Part shown: piece after piece, positions 11,430-23,337 of the stretch | How positions within the stretch are numbered: the stretch's first letter is position 1 | How the letters are laid out: each line of letters starts with the position of its first letter | Source: Melastoma dodecandrum | Lineage: Eukaryota > Streptophyta > Magnoliopsida > Myrtales > Melastomataceae | Assembly (NCBI GenBank): GCA_029817715.1 | Contig: JARUPY010000471.1 | Coordinates: 434,001 to 498,000 of the forward strand | DNA length: 64,000 nucleotides | Direction: 5' to 3' | The notes under the pieces: generated by a model | What the model was told of the DNA's origin: nothing | Database searches by the model: none | What the model saw: only the letters and a program-made list of their open reading frames with translations | Program-made: the position numbers and the translations under genes

Positions 11430-13329
11430 TAGTAATTGATGATGGGGAAAAACTTTGGTCGTGGGCATATAACAAATTTCAACTTAAATAGCTGTACACA
11501 ACATAACATACTCTTATTATGTTGCATTGAAGAATATTTCCTATAGTTTTTGTTTTTATTTTAGGGTGACGCCTTCGTTTAAGAATTTAAAGAAAGAATG
11601 GACAAAAAGGATAGAATATTTCTCTTCGTTTAATTAAGAAAAGTTAATTCCATTCGAAATGAATGCTAATATGTACTTATTATATAATGCTGGCCAGAGT
11701 TGTCTGATATCATATCCCGAATACAATTAACTTATCACCAGTTAAATCTCTCTCTAAACAAAAGAAAACGTGGGAATTCGGGGGGGAGTGGAAATGGGAA
11801 AGGTCAGTGGTGGGTTGTTGGTCGGTGGCGGTGGTGGTGGTCTCTCCATAATTTTAAAAAAATAAAATATAATATAATTTTCAATGTGTTCAAATACGAA
11901 ATGATCACTGCAAAAGTTGTTGGATTGGGGGATGGGGTGGGGGTGTGCTCTCTAGAGAATGTGAAGTTAGCTGGAAATGTTAAGCCATGATGATGATGGA
12001 ATTACAGGATATGAAATAATTTGGTGGGTAATTTGTACTAACTAGGATGGCTGTCTGCACGACCGTGACATAAATTCTAAAAAACACCCCCCCCCCCTTA
12101 CAAACCAAAAACCAAACCTCGTTCCGTTGATGAAGTCTCTGGTCAAACCGTTTGTTTAATTTATGTCTTGCCGGAAAATAACACAAGAGGAACACTAAAC
12201 AAATGTTTCGTGTTTGTCAATGACCAAAACCCCAATCGATTCTCTCTGTTTATTTTTTTAATAATCGTTTTTTTACACTTGCTAAGAAGTGGGGATATTC
12301 CATTCCAATGCCCTCCCTTCTTTGGTCCGGTTTTGATGATGTAATTCCGGGATCCAAATGCCTTGTTATCGTCTTAAACAAGGGAATCGTGGGTTCTGCG
12401 GTTTTTTCTTTTTTACTCCTCAGGCCGATGGATGGCTAGCCGCAGTAACTCCGATGGGAAGAAGAAGATGTGGAATTGCGGGATTCCTTTGTTACTTGGA
12501 GTCGGGACCTAGAAATTTAAAAAGAAAAAACAAAAACGACGGACATAAGGTGACATGTTCTTTTTACGATCCTGTGTTATGACTTATGGCATGTCTTCTT
12601 ACAATTTTTTGTTCAAAATCTAAATTTGAGTAAATCTAAAATTTGAATACAAGTCCGAAATTGAAAATATCCTAATCCGAATTCAAAAAAATTATTAGAT
12701 TTCGGATTTTTGATATTTTGCTCACCACCAGCGGCCAGCCAGCAACAAAAAGGGTTCCCTGGAGCCGTATAGTCAGGTGTAATTAAATAGAATAGTAAGT
12801 GGTGGAAATCGAGATTTTAACATGTCAGCAACCACTCTTATGATATTAATTCTTCGGTGAAGAGCGCTATCGCCTAAAATTGTATTGTAGCTACTCAATC
12901 AATGGTTATAAATCGAAGTGAAAAAATAAGGTTACTATTTACAGTTTTAGTTTAGAAAAGAAAAATTACTAAATACGATAAATAATTTTGTAATAAGGAA
13001 CCGAATTCTAGATGGTTGATCATATCTTTTTTGCCCACCCCCCCTCCTCCTCGCTAGAAGAAAACAATAAGTGGCCCATATATTGGGCCCGGGTGATCAA
13101 AAGGCCCTCAGGGCCCAAAACATTAACATTTGGTACAACGACGTCGTTTTGGAGGCAAAAATTGACCGGGTCGCGTTTCCGTTGAGGGCAGGAAGACCCC
13201 TCGGCACGAAAGACAAAGAAGCATCCGTAGTCGTCGTCATCTTCTTCCTCACTCTGAAAGCTCACTGGTCTTGTCCTTTCTACAGAGGTGTTTTCTGTAA
13301 GTGTGCCGAGGAAGCCGCTCGGAAGGGGG
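11430..13329. other. Intergenic stretch between AOC and eIF2B delta
   Basis: Mostly AT-rich, with G-rich patches near 11780-11840 and a C run near 12087-12096. No coding frame with family resemblance was found. The last 300 bases become GC-rich and form the promoter and leader of the downstream eIF2B gene. Confidence 0.5.
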
Positions 13330-16080
13330 ATGGACCCTCGCCGTAACCCTAGGTCCGTCATCGACCCCAAGGTCCGCCACGTCGGCTTCCTCCCCCCCGA
13401 CCGCTCCCTCTCCGCCCCTTCCCCCGACTCCCACCCCTCCTCCGACGACGACGCCGCCCTCTCCCCTGTCATCATCCCCCCTCCTCGTCACCATTCCGAT
13501 AACCTATCTTCCCCTTCTTCCGCGTCCCACCCCGTCCCCCCTCTTGCCCATCACTCCCCTCGCTACTCCGAGTTCTCCCCTAGGTCCCCCGCTGCCTCCT
13601 CTCCTCTCTCCGTTGTTGGTAGTCGTCTCGCGGCCGATGGGGAGAAGGAGACGGGAGGTGCAGGAGGGTCCGTGAGGGTTTTGGCGAGTAGCGTTCCTCT
13701 CAGCGCGTTGACTACCGCTTCCGTCGTTAGGGTCTCCAGGGGGATTACTGGTGTGCTTTCTTTCATGTTTTTTCAACGATGTCGATTGTAGCTTTATCTG
13801 ATTGGGATAGCTGTTAGAAGTGTTAGTCTTGTGTGGATGGGTTTTTAGTTGCCTAGGGGGCTGGCTATTAAAATGTGCTGGATGTTATGCATCTAATTTG
13901 GCCGGTTTATGCTTGTTGGAGTCCGATTCTGTCAGAGATACTGCCAGGTTGATAGCGATTGATGCATGGACTTGTTTGCAGAAACTGTTAAAGGATGTGT
14001 GGTTGAAGTGCAGAATGAGCAGCCTGCAATCTTGAAGCCTGCGAAAGCGAAGACTACAAAAGCTGAACGGAGGGCATTACAAGAGGCACAACGTGCTGCG
14101 AAAGCCGCTGCTAAAGGTGCATGTTATTGGCCTTGCTGTATTTCTTAGTTACGCTTGTTGCCAGATAATCTGCTTGAGGCTGTGAATTTATATTCTCTGC
14201 TGTGCTTTCTCTTCTAAGGTTTGAATATATCTTGTGATTTTAGATAAACTAGAATAAATTAAGTAACATATCAGTCTTTCTAATGATTGTCATGATGCCA
14301 GTGGATGCGACTGTGGACTCGAATCAAGCTAAATCTGCAAAACATTCGCAACAAAAAAATGATCCTTCCTCTGTCATATCTTTGGATAAGAAGGGGGACA
14401 GCAGCGATCGTCCACCAGAAAAAGAAAGAAAGAAGGATGCCCCTCATCCTAGGATGCAATATGACGATACAAGTCGGGTAGAGAAATCCAAGAGGAAGGC
14501 TGTTGTTAAGCAGACAGAGGTGCGAAACCGAGTGGAGCTGTTCAGGCATTTACCTCAGTATGAACGTGGGAGTCAGCTTCCTGACCTCGAGACAAAATTT
14601 TTTCATTTGGATCCCTTGCATCCAGCTGTTTACAAGGTATTCTAAGTAAGATTCTTATCAGACGAGCCATCTCTGTCCTGCAATTGTTCAAGAATAATGA
14701 ATCATTCTTGCAATAGTAATCCATTGACGCATGTCACATTAACATGTGGTATTTATCGGCATAAAAGGACATTTTTATGGAAGCATGTCTGCTATTTGGA
14801 CTAACTGTTATGTTTACTTGTCTTGAAGGTTGGGTTGCAGTACTTATCTGGTGATATTTGTGGGGGCAATGCGCGTTGCATTGCGATGCTGAAAGCCTTC
14901 CAGGAGGTGATTCAAGAATACTCCACACCTCTGGAGAAAACTTTGAGCAGGGACTTAACTGCAAAAATTAGTATTTATGTTAACTTTCTCAATGAGTGTC
15001 GCCCCATTTCTGTTAGCATGGGTAATGCCATCAGATTCTTTAAGAATCGAATAGCCAAGTTACCACTAACCATGTCTGAGTCTGAAGCAAAAGCGGCTCT
15101 TCATTCTTATATTGACCAGTTCATTGGTGAGAAGATCATGATGGCCGACAAAGTCATTGTTAACCATGCTGTCACTAAGATCAGAGATGGTGATGTACTC
15201 CTGACGTATGGGTCGTCCTCTGTGGTGGAAATGTTAATATTACACGCCCATGAGCTGAGGAAAAAGTTCCGTGTTGTGATGGTAGATTCTCGTCCAAAGC
15301 TTGAAGGCCAACATTTACTTCGTAGGTTGGTCACGGAGGGCATCAGCTGTACATACACCAATATTAATGCAATCTCCTATATCATGCATGAAGTTACCAG
15401 AGTGTTTTTGGGAGCTTCAGCGGTGTTATCCAATGGAACAGTTTATTCGAGGGTTGGCACTGCTTGTGTCGCTATGGTTGCCCATGCTTTTCGTGTGCCG
15501 GTGTTGGTATGCTGTGAAGCATATAAATTTCATGAAAGGGTACAGCTTGATTCCATATGCTGCAATGAGCTGGGTAGGTCTGTCTTGTTGGCATTCTTGT
15601 GTCCTCCAGAATGAAGTATCATCCCTTGTATCTGTTCATTTCTACAGGTGATCCGGATATGATTTCCACGATTCCTGACAGAAAGGAGATTGATGGTTTG
15701 AATAACTGGTCTAATGTGGACAATCTACAGTTCTTGAATCTGATGTAAGTTCCCATTCTTGCTTTGCTTCTCCATTATGCTGAAGCACTAATTCTCCTCG
15801 ACTGTCCTTGTCAGATATGACGCGACGCCATGTGATTATGTCTCTATGATAATAACGGATTATGGAATGGTAAGTCGGAAATTTCAAGCATCTTTGTCTA
15901 GAACCTAATTCGCCCTGTAATTTGTTTGGACCACAAATGCTGGAATATTTTGTTTTGCTTTCTGTCGACAGAGTCGCTGATTTTGGTTCATATGCCCCTC
16001 ATTTCTGCTCTCTTTAGGTGCCTCCAACCAGCGTGCCCGTCATTGTACGAGAGTATCGTGGAGAGCACATGTGGGGGTAG
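13330..16080 (+). CDS. Translation initiation factor eIF2B, delta subunit
   Basis: Seven exons, 13330-13750, 13982-14116, 14302-14636, 14829-15573, 15648-15744, 15815-15869 and 16018-16080, encode 616 residues. eIF2B is the guanine-nucleotide exchange factor that recharges eIF2; delta is a regulatory subunit of the alpha/beta/delta core. Residues 1-140 are a Pro/Ser-rich disordered arm beginning MDPRRNPRSVIDPKVRHVGF. A Lys/Ala-rich helix follows (KAERRALQEAQRAAKAAAK), then RMQYDD...RVELFRHLPQYE, and the conserved IF-2B Rossmann-like domain with DGDVLLTYGSSSVVEMLILH, VDSRPKLEG and GASAVLSNGTVYSRVGTACV. It ends IITDYGMVPPTSVPVIVREY plus a short tail. Exon 1 is GC-rich compared with the rest. 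The gene converges on the cytochrome b561 gene, 433 bases away. Confidence 0.93.
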
Positions 16081-16513
16081 ATTTTTTTTACCCCGGCGAA
16101 AGTCCATTTTTGGAAATGCTGCATTGTCATTTTTGGAGAAGAAGCGCCATTTCTTTTTGGCTTCCAGTTTCTTTCCATGACGTGATTGGGTTTCAGTTGA
16201 ACCTTTGCTTTTTTGGCTTCTGACTCATGGGAAGAGTGCTCTTGCTTGCCTCTCCGAGCAGATTGAGTGATATGATTTGATCATCATGTTGTTGTCGAAA
16301 TGGGATTCTGAACCCCTTCTTGGGGCATTGTTCACTTGTAATGCTATCAGAGTGAATTACTCACAATCTGATTACCAGAATTTGTATTGAAGCCGATCTC
16401 GTTTTCTGTCTGTCATGCATGTGCGAGAAAGTAGATCTTGCCATTAGCCTGGGACATACCCATCTGAGTTGCAAAAAACCAAGAACCTGGGGAAGAAAGG
16501 GAACTACAAAGTC

Positions 16514-17638
16514 CTATAGATTGTGCCTACTCAAGTGAAGCTCTGTGGATTCACTCTTATTACTGCAGGGCGATACAACAGCAAGTGTAACCAAGCCACC
16601 TAATGCAACGACTAGCATACCCAGTGTATTCACTAGCAATGCCTCTGTTGAATATCGCGAGATTATGTGGTGTGTCTGCAAGAATGTCGCCTTCTCCAGG
16701 AAGCCGGTCGCACAAGTAGCAACAGCTAGCGCGTAGAGATATACTCCAAAGAAAACGTGCCACGGTAGTACTGAGGACCTGCTATTCTTTAAGCCTCCTG
16801 GATACCAGAAGGTCATGAATCCTGCACCCCACTGTAACGGACACAAAGTTGCTTCATTGTTCGAGGCTGTAATTTACTGGCTGTTAACGCACTACAGGAG
16901 CTACAAATGGTTGGACTAGTAGCACCAGCTTAGCCGTGTTACCTGAATGCCGAAGAGAGAAAGGCATGCCAAACCCAACCAAGAGTGCAAGCTGTAGAAG
17001 TTGTCAACCCCCTTTTCATTGTGGAACTTGATAACAACCCAAACCCCAATCACGCTGACGCATAACGCTAGGAATTGGATCATGAGGTGGGCTAGTTTCC
17101 TCGAGTTCTTCATCCCCGGGAACGTCTTGTACGCAAGAATAGCTGCACCACCAATCCACGACCCAGAAACAACATCCTGACATAATTTACGAAATCCTAA
17201 ACTACAGAATTCAGTCAAGAGGAGGAAGTGGAAAACCTACCTTCCCCATTCAATACCACAAGACCAATCACCATGAGAACAGGGTGAACCTAACCAACAA
17301 AAGCAGACATCATCGAAAGCCCAACCACCCCAGCAGAGGCAAAACAACAAACAAACGACAGACATCGGACAAATCCCCATCGTCATCCTCGTCTAAACAC
17401 AAAAAAAGGATCCAAATTCACGAACAAAAAAAGCAAATTCAAGCGAGTTGGGGTCAAGCAGCTCAAAAAATGGGTAAAAGGAAGAGGATACGTTAAAGAT
17501 GAGAGCTTTGTTATCTGAGAACAGGGCTAGCCCTCCCCTGAAACGCACGGTCCAAATCAGCACGAGGGTCGTCATCAAGATCTCAGCCAACCTGACGATC
17601 GGGACGACAGGGAATCCGGCCGCCGGCGCAGCCGCCAT
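16514..17638 (-). CDS. CYB561: Cytochrome b561 (ascorbate-dependent transmembrane electron transporter)
   Basis: Four exons, 17638-17492, 17289-17241, 17142-16943 and 16831-16514, give 237 residues, the usual size. The protein carries electrons from cytosolic ascorbate across a membrane, in plants typically the tonoplast, using two haem b groups. Six hydrophobic helices can be followed. The four haem-ligand histidines fall at positions 51 (VHPVLMVIG), 84 (RKLAHLMIQ), 118 (YSLHSWLG) and 157 (LPWHVFFG), matching the family spacing of about 33, 34 and 39. FRGGLALFSDNKALIFN after the first helix is also typical. The C-terminus is short and Ser-rich. Its convergent neighbour is eIF2B delta, as I recall for At5g38630/At5g38640. 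Confidence 0.93.
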
Positions 17639-17639
17639 C

Positions 17640-20110
17640 TCTAGTCACTCCTCTCCGATGCGATCCGCCTCTCCGGCTTCTGACTTCAAAAAATTTTGAA
17701 CTGATCCAGAACTCAACTCTTCTTTTATTTATTTATTTTTTAAAATTACTACATCTTAGTTTAATTGTCCGGACATTAATATTCACATCGTAATTAATTA
17801 TACTTTTTAACATGAATTATTTCCCTAAAAATAAATCATCATAAAGATTTAATACTTTGGTTCGATGAATCTTTTCCTTTATTTAGCTCTTGGTCAAACT
17901 GTGTAATTTTTTTAAAATATTTTTAAAGCCGGTTATTGATACATGGGCCTGGGCCGGACCAATTTAACAATTTCGTGATAACGGGCAGCCGACCGACTTT
18001 TATTGTAACATAATTTAAAAGTCTGATAATCCTATGCGACAGAGGGACATCGATTGATTTCGGTTGCTTAACATCTACATGGGTCTTCATTAGGGGATGG
18101 GAAACGTCGGAGATAACCACGGTTTTGATGATTAATCGAATAGAAAGTTTGACCTTGTGTGCCGATTGTTATAAAAGTCTGACCACAGTAACATTTTATG
18201 ACCAATTTCTTTATATAAAAATATTATGTTTCTAGTAAAGGAATGCTCATCCGGCTATAAACCTTCAATTGTTATTGCACCAACCTTTGATTACTACAAA
18301 GCTTTCAGGTTTTGACGTAGCATTTGGAGATGAGGCTTCTCGTCAAACTTGCATATACTTAGGACATAAATTCTATATAAACTGTTTCAAACCTAATCCT
18401 TTGTTACTTAGTTTTATTAATTTTAGAAACTTCAATTTGAACCGAATCACTAGTTCACTAAAAGTTACGTTGTTGACGGTAATTTATGATCAAGGTTAAT
18501 GTGTATTTAAGGTAGTAACGGAAATCATCGGTTTATATTATCTAGGTTTCTACTCCTCCTTATACATAGAGGAGCGTGTAATCATTTGAAAGAAAAAAAA
18601 AGAAAGAAAATAGTTTGCAGCAAAAAAAACTTGAACTCTACCAAATATTCATCCCCTGAGCTGAAGGTTTTCTCTCTCTATTCTATAGAAGGTCGTCGTT
18701 CTGCATAGCCTCTGCCACGAGACCTGTCTCCATGTCCTCTGTCGTAAGACCTTCTGTTATTTCCAGAACGTTTTTGCTTCTGCTCAGAAAGATTTAACTT
18801 CGCTTGAAATACTTGCTCCACCGAGTTGTATACTTCCTAACACGTTTCTTGCTTTAAATAGATCGGTAAATTACCTTCAACAAGTTATTCCCCCTTATCA
18901 AATACTGAGCTATTCAAATATTTGGAGTTTATTATCGTAAAATAACAAAAAAATAAAATCGTAAAGCTTAGTATTTATCTTTAATGAAGTATTGAATTGA
19001 ATTGTTTGAGATATGAGAGAAGACGCTACATATTCCAAGTCAAATTTGTGGGGATAGAGATCAACTCGGAGGTAAGCCTCATCGTCTCGATGCGGTAATT
19101 CTTTCTCGCACGCGAAGTTGGAAGATCGTCGTCGCGATTAATTGACAAAACAAAAATTACTAGAACTTGGGATATCAAACTAGTTTGGCAAAATATAAAC
19201 ATACCCTTGGCTAACTTTTTATTTCGTCATCGATTTTTATTTTTATATGGATATGGATTAATTTTTAATATCGTCTAGCAAAATCCAATCAAGGCCTTAA
19301 TACAGTCTGTCTGAACCTCACATTCTTTTGCCTCACAATCCGCTTTATCCGTAGAGAAAGCCCCTAAAAGCGCCATCATCGATTTTACGTATTTTTGACA
19401 ACATCAGAAATTATCGTCAAACTTCGGTTTCTAACTCACACCATCAAAATCTTAAAATAATAAAAAAACATATGAGATGTTTTAATATTACTTCTCATTA
19501 TTTTTTTTATTTTTTAGCGATAAACGAAAACTAGGCCTGTTTGGATTTTGCTCGATAAAATTCAAGATTAGCTAAAATTAATATAAAAATAATAGTTTGT
19601 GATAAAGTTATATAACTAATTAAGTTAATGACAAAATCAAAAGTAGGATATGTTGATGTCGTAAATATATATTTTTTCTGTTAAGGATATGCTTTTTCAC
19701 TATTTGAAGATGCCCTTAAATCTTCGTCTCGGACATCGACATCTTCGTTGTGAAAGTCGACCTCCTTGTCTTTCCTCTCGACGAAAGAAATTATTAAACG
19801 GAGAAGAGTTGGATTCGGAACGTTTTACTAATGATAACACCTATCGGTTGCAGTACATGATTGTGGTTGAAGCGTAGGGAATATGCACGCAGGTTGTCCA
19901 TCTGTGTTGCCTTGGGTTACATACACATTAGGAGGACGATAATAAGAGGTTTGTTATCAGAGCTCAAACACCTCGGATCGCCTTTCGCATATCCATGTCA
20001 CACCAAGCTTACGGGAAAGATCTATTACATTTACGTAACACATTACTTGAGATCGAAGACCGAAGAGCTTCGACTGACGGCGCAGTGGCACGCGGATGTA
20101 TTTCATGGGC
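17640..20110. other. AT-rich spacer with transposon debris
   Basis: The only recognisable coding remnant is the Copia gag scrap at 18678-18830. Short open frames at 19689-19877 and 19861-20148 translate to sequences with no family resemblance. Nothing else could be named. Confidence 0.5.
18678..18830 (-). pseudogene. Fragment of Ty1/Copia retrotransposon gag
   Basis: Read on the minus strand, the DNA translates to a basic segment beginning NSVEQVFQAKLNLSEQKQ, then Arg/Gly-rich repeats (RGHGDRSRGRGYAERR), ending at a stop. This is the stretch just before the zinc knuckle in plant Copia gag proteins. No zinc knuckle, protease, integrase or reverse transcriptase follows, so it is a scrap. Confidence 0.5.
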
Positions 20111-20114
20111 AACC

Positions 20115-20120
20115 TTTATT
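20115..20120 (-). terminator. Candidate poly(A) signal AATAAA
   Basis: AATAAA on the minus strand lies about 85 bases past the stop codon of the candidate cysteine-rich peptide gene, the right place for a plant near-upstream polyadenylation element. In AT-rich DNA this motif is common by chance. Confidence 0.3.
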
Positions 20121-20204
20121 GGTAATACTATTAAACAGGTGTGGTTGACCCAGTAATGGAGATGGAGATTTTGCTCTTGGCTACATCGACATTTTCAGTG
20201 TGTA

Positions 20205-20764
20205 TCATTGTGGTGGTGGGCATTCCCGAATATGTACACCACATCTTTTAGGAGGGCCACTCGGTGGAAGGCATGGTCTATATCCCGGGATGCCGCATCT
20301 CACAGCAGGCCGCCCCCTCTTGGTTGACGGTCGCGTCACTCCTCCGGGATCACAAAACCACAGCGACAAAACCCGTTAAGACTACAAAGACTTGGACAGA
20401 GTTCAAAGAATGGAGGTCCCATATATCTCTGTGACGTTGTTCATCCCCAGCATATATGGTATAAATATACGTCGGAGTTAGATACCGAGACCAACTTCCT
20501 TAAAAGCCCCTAGGCGAATATACTTGATATTTTGATTTCAAACAACATAAATACTAAAACAAAACCTACCTCCGTGAAAAAGCGACACTTTACTTGCTCA
20601 ACTGACCGAGAGAGAGGGTTGACAGCAAGAAGAAAATAAGAGGGTTTTTAAGGGAGTAGCATATTACCCAAATACATCAATTGCCGTGCGTCTGCAGTTG
20701 TGAGAAGGTTGACGACGGCTGCAAAGACGAGCACGGCGGACAGAAGGAGAACTGCCTTCTTCAT
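20205..20764 (-). CDS. Candidate small secreted cysteine-rich peptide (unknown family)
   Basis: Proposed exons 20764-20668, 20601-20570 and 20318-20205 join in frame to about 80 residues. Exon 1 is a textbook signal peptide: MKKAVLLLSAVLVFAAVVNL, then a likely cleavage after TTADA. Exon 2 adds one Cys. Exon 3 encodes a basic, Pro/Gly-rich tail with four Cys in a near-symmetric pattern: C-x6-C-x10-C-x6-C, including RCGIPGYRPC and KRCGVHIREC, ending in PPPQ. A TATAAAT box lies about 60 bases upstream of the ATG and AATAAA follows the stop. I do not recognise the family; it is not a standard defensin, RALF, EPF or GASA pattern. Weak points: the acceptor of exon 3 (AACCAAG) lacks a good pyrimidine tract, and five Cys is an odd number. 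Exon 1 is much firmer than the joined model. Confidence 0.4.
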
Positions 20765-20821
20765 CCTCGTCTTCAAGTTGTTTCTTAGTTTAGCAATTGA
20801 GTGTTCATAACTTGGCCAATA

Positions 20822-20828
20822 ATTTATA
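20822..20828 (-). promoter_or_regulatory. TATA box of the candidate peptide gene
   Basis: On the minus strand TATAAAT is preceded by AT-rich DNA and followed about 60 bases later by the ATG at 20764. The intervening A/C-rich leader looks like a normal plant 5' UTR. Confidence 0.4.
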
Positions 20829-20829
20829 A

Positions 20830-21797
20830 TGGGAAGATGTAAGATTCAATTATTTTCCATTTGCCCACTGAGTTTGACGTCTTACTTATCAACAATGTTT
20901 TTTAATGGAGTCAATGCTAAGTCTTTCCCTGAGAAGGACAAGTCAATTGGGAAAAAGTGAAGCTCGTAAAGTTGGGAACGGGATGTTTTGGCTTGATTCG
21001 GAACGTTCAAAATGAGAGGGGGGGGGGGGACATCAATGCCAGAAAATATCGTGTAAATAGTTAGTGCAGAAAAAAAAAGCAAGGAAGTGACATAATTAAA
21101 TGGCAACTATGAGCTATGATCTCATTTGAGAAAAAAAATTCAATACTAAATATTTTTTATTTTTTCCTTATTTAAATTTTATGTATATAAAATTAAATAT
21201 TTGAAGAGCGAGTGTATATAAGTTGTGAAAATGATTTCTTCCCCTTTCATTGATAACACGTTCCACTATCTATAAAGTTTGACCAGAACGTCAAACGAGT
21301 TTCATCACTCTATCCCCCTCCTCCAATCCATTAATGCTCCGCCACAGCATGCAAAATGATTTTGTTATGATTCATTCAGGCCGCTTCACTATACTTGAAG
21401 GTTTCTATGGGCCGAATTGAAGGCCCAATTAACAACTATACTTTACCAAAGCTCTTTTAGCCGTCGTCAATCCAAATCAAACTGATCATGAGTTTCAGCG
21501 GCCATCAGATTTTCTGCCCACGGGGGTGTGTGAACCGCTAAACGTCTGCGGCCGGCCGATCGAGCGCCGGTCCGAGGAACAACTACTGCTAAAAGATGGC
21601 TTGCGTCTCCAAAATCTCTTCTTAGTTTGGGGAAAGAAATGAATGATGTATAAAACTCAAAGAATCAAATTCGTAAAACCTATATCACTCCAGATCTAAT
21701 ATAACCTTTTTGTTTTGTTAAGAAAAAAGAACAAATGAATGTTGCTTTTCTTGGCCTAATGAGTTGCTAATCATTATCATGTACAGGGGGAGTAAAT
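20830..21797. other. Intergenic stretch upstream of the candidate peptide gene, downstream of the kinase
   Basis: AT-rich, with a poly-G run near 21020-21029. No gene or repeat family was recognised. The segment from about 21640 to 21797 is the 3' flank of the kinase gene. Confidence 0.45.
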
Positions 21798-22985
21798 CTA
21801 ATTGTGCGTGCTCGCTGAAGCAGATGACGATGCAATGCTGTTGCTCAATCTCGATCCGAAGGTATTTGTGCGTGTGGTACTCGAGGTGCTGTCGGAGCTG
21901 GATGAGCTATGGGGGCGATGCCTCGTTTGGTACTTCATCCGTCCTGGGATCCCTGGTCTGGTGATCTGCTCGTCCAGCACCACGGGCTTCTTTGATAACA
22001 GTAAGACGACTCGACTCATGCTTGGCCTGAGCTGGGGGTCGATTTGCGTGCACAAAAGCCCGATCTGGATGCACATGACCGCCTGTTCTGGGATGGCAGT
22101 AGAGGCCACCAAGGGGTCGATGATTTCCAGGGTCTTTCCCTTCTTGTACATCTTGTATGCCCAATCGAGAAGGTTCGGGGCCTCGTACGCACTTCCAGAT
22201 CTAATGTGGTTACGGCGGCCGGCGACTATCTCCAACACCAGCACCCCGAAGCTGAAGACGTCCGCAGCCTTCGTCAGCCGTCCGTGCATGATGTACTCTG
22301 GAGCCATGTACCCGCTAGTCCCCGCAACACGAGTTTGTACCTGCCCTTGATCCTCGGGGAAGAGCCGGGCCATCCCAAAATCAGCTATCTTCGGAACCCA
22401 CTTATCGTCGAGGAGCACGTTCCCTGCCTTAATATCCCGGTGAATTATACAATCGGGAGAGTCCTCGTGAAGGTACAATAACCCCCGAGCAACACCGAGG
22501 ATCACATCGTACCTCCTCTTCCAATCGAGCTCCGCCCTCCGACCGGCATCCGCACGGAACAAAATCTTATCGAGGCTCTCGTTGGGGATATACTCGTAAA
22601 CCAGGAGCTTCTCCGATCCGTGAGCGCAGTACCCCAACAGATTAACCACGTTTCGATGCTGAACCCTAGCTAGCAGCCTGGCCTCGTTGGTGAACTCCTT
22701 CTTCCCCTGGTTGGAATTCTGGGAGAGCCTCTTGACTGCCACGTCACGTCCGTCCTCGAGCCTCCCGCGAAAAACAGGGCCGAAACCTCCCTCGCCGAGC
22801 TTGTGGTGGGGGCTGAAGTCCTTGGTGGCAGCAACCAAGGCGTCAAAGGGGAACCGCTTCTGTTCGCGGGCAGCGATCTCGTCCCAGTCCTCCTGGGGCT
22901 TTGGTTTACGAGGTCCGAAGACGAGATCGAGGGGCTTAAAGAATAGATCCCGGAGAAAGGACTTGATCTTGTTGGATCTGGACAT
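21798..22985 (-). CDS. Receptor-like cytoplasmic protein kinase (CRK/DUF26-clade kinase domain)
   Basis: A single uninterrupted frame of 395 residues. All kinase motifs are intact: glycine loop GEGGFG (64-69), VAVK with Lys85, catalytic IHRDIKAGN (Asp184, an RD kinase), DFG (202-204) and APE (228-230). The kinase sequence is closest in my memory to cysteine-rich receptor-like kinases such as the At1g70740/CRK43 type. There is no signal peptide, ectodomain or transmembrane helix, so it is cytoplasmic. The short basic N-terminus has no Gly2 for myristoylation. The C-terminus from about 350 is Ser/Thr-rich and probably disordered. The total lack of introns is unusual for this clade, whose kinase domain is normally split, and suggests a retrocopy or intron loss. 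Confidence 0.88.
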   Translation of the reverse strand: MSRSNKIKSFLRDLFFKPLDLVFGPRKPKPQEDWDEIAAREQKRFPFDALVAATKDFSPHHKLGEGGFGPVFRGRLEDGRDVAVKRLSQNSNQGKKEFTNEARLLARVQHRNVVNLLGYCAHGSEKLLVYEYIPNESLDKILFRADAGRRAELDWKRRYDVILGVARGLLYLHEDSPDCIIHRDIKAGNVLLDDKWVPKIADFGMARLFPEDQGQVQTRVAGTSGYMAPEYIMHGRLTKAADVFSFGVLVLEIVAGRRNHIRSGSAYEAPNLLDWAYKMYKKGKTLEIIDPLVASTAIPEQAVMCIQIGLLCTQIDPQLRPSMSRVVLLLSKKPVVLDEQITRPGIPGRMKYQTRHRPHSSSSSDSTSSTTRTNTFGSRLSNSIASSSASASTHN

Positions 22986-23337
22986 GCTTAGTTGGGGATC
23001 ACGCCATTGAAATCATAGAATCCAAAAAACTTAGAAAGTAGAAGCAGAAGAAAAAGATTGAACAGATTGCAGTTTGGTTGAAGTAAAAGACCAAACGGTC
23101 TAAGTCAAAGCCGTGTAAGAAAATTCCAACCCGTAAATCACATTAAAAAAACCAAAGGGGAAAAATGAAGATGCAAGGAGAATTCGCACCGGATGGTTTT
23201 GATGAGCTCTCTTCTTTTAAATTTTAAAATAATGTTTGGAATTCGATTTTCATAAAGTCGGATTTATAAAGGTTCCCAATTCAAAGTTCTTTAATAAGTG
23301 ATCTCGTTTTTTTAAAAAATAACCTTTTCAAAAAAAG
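22986..23337. other. 5' flank of the kinase gene
   Basis: Promoter and leader region of the minus-strand kinase, AT-rich beyond 23200. No specific element was identified. Confidence 0.45.

Noticed and set aside
13249..13791. Minus-strand and alternate-frame ORFs over eIF2B delta exon 1
   Set aside because: Exon 1 is GC-rich and Pro/Ser-coding, which opens other frames. The sense frame joins perfectly to the conserved eIF2B exons.
19689..20148. Two plus-strand ORFs that might be transposon coding
   Set aside because: Translations resemble no known transposase or reverse transcriptase, and the frames look like chance.
22044..23010. Plus-strand ORFs of 107-182 codons across the kinase gene
   Set aside because: Antisense shadows of the intact kinase frame.
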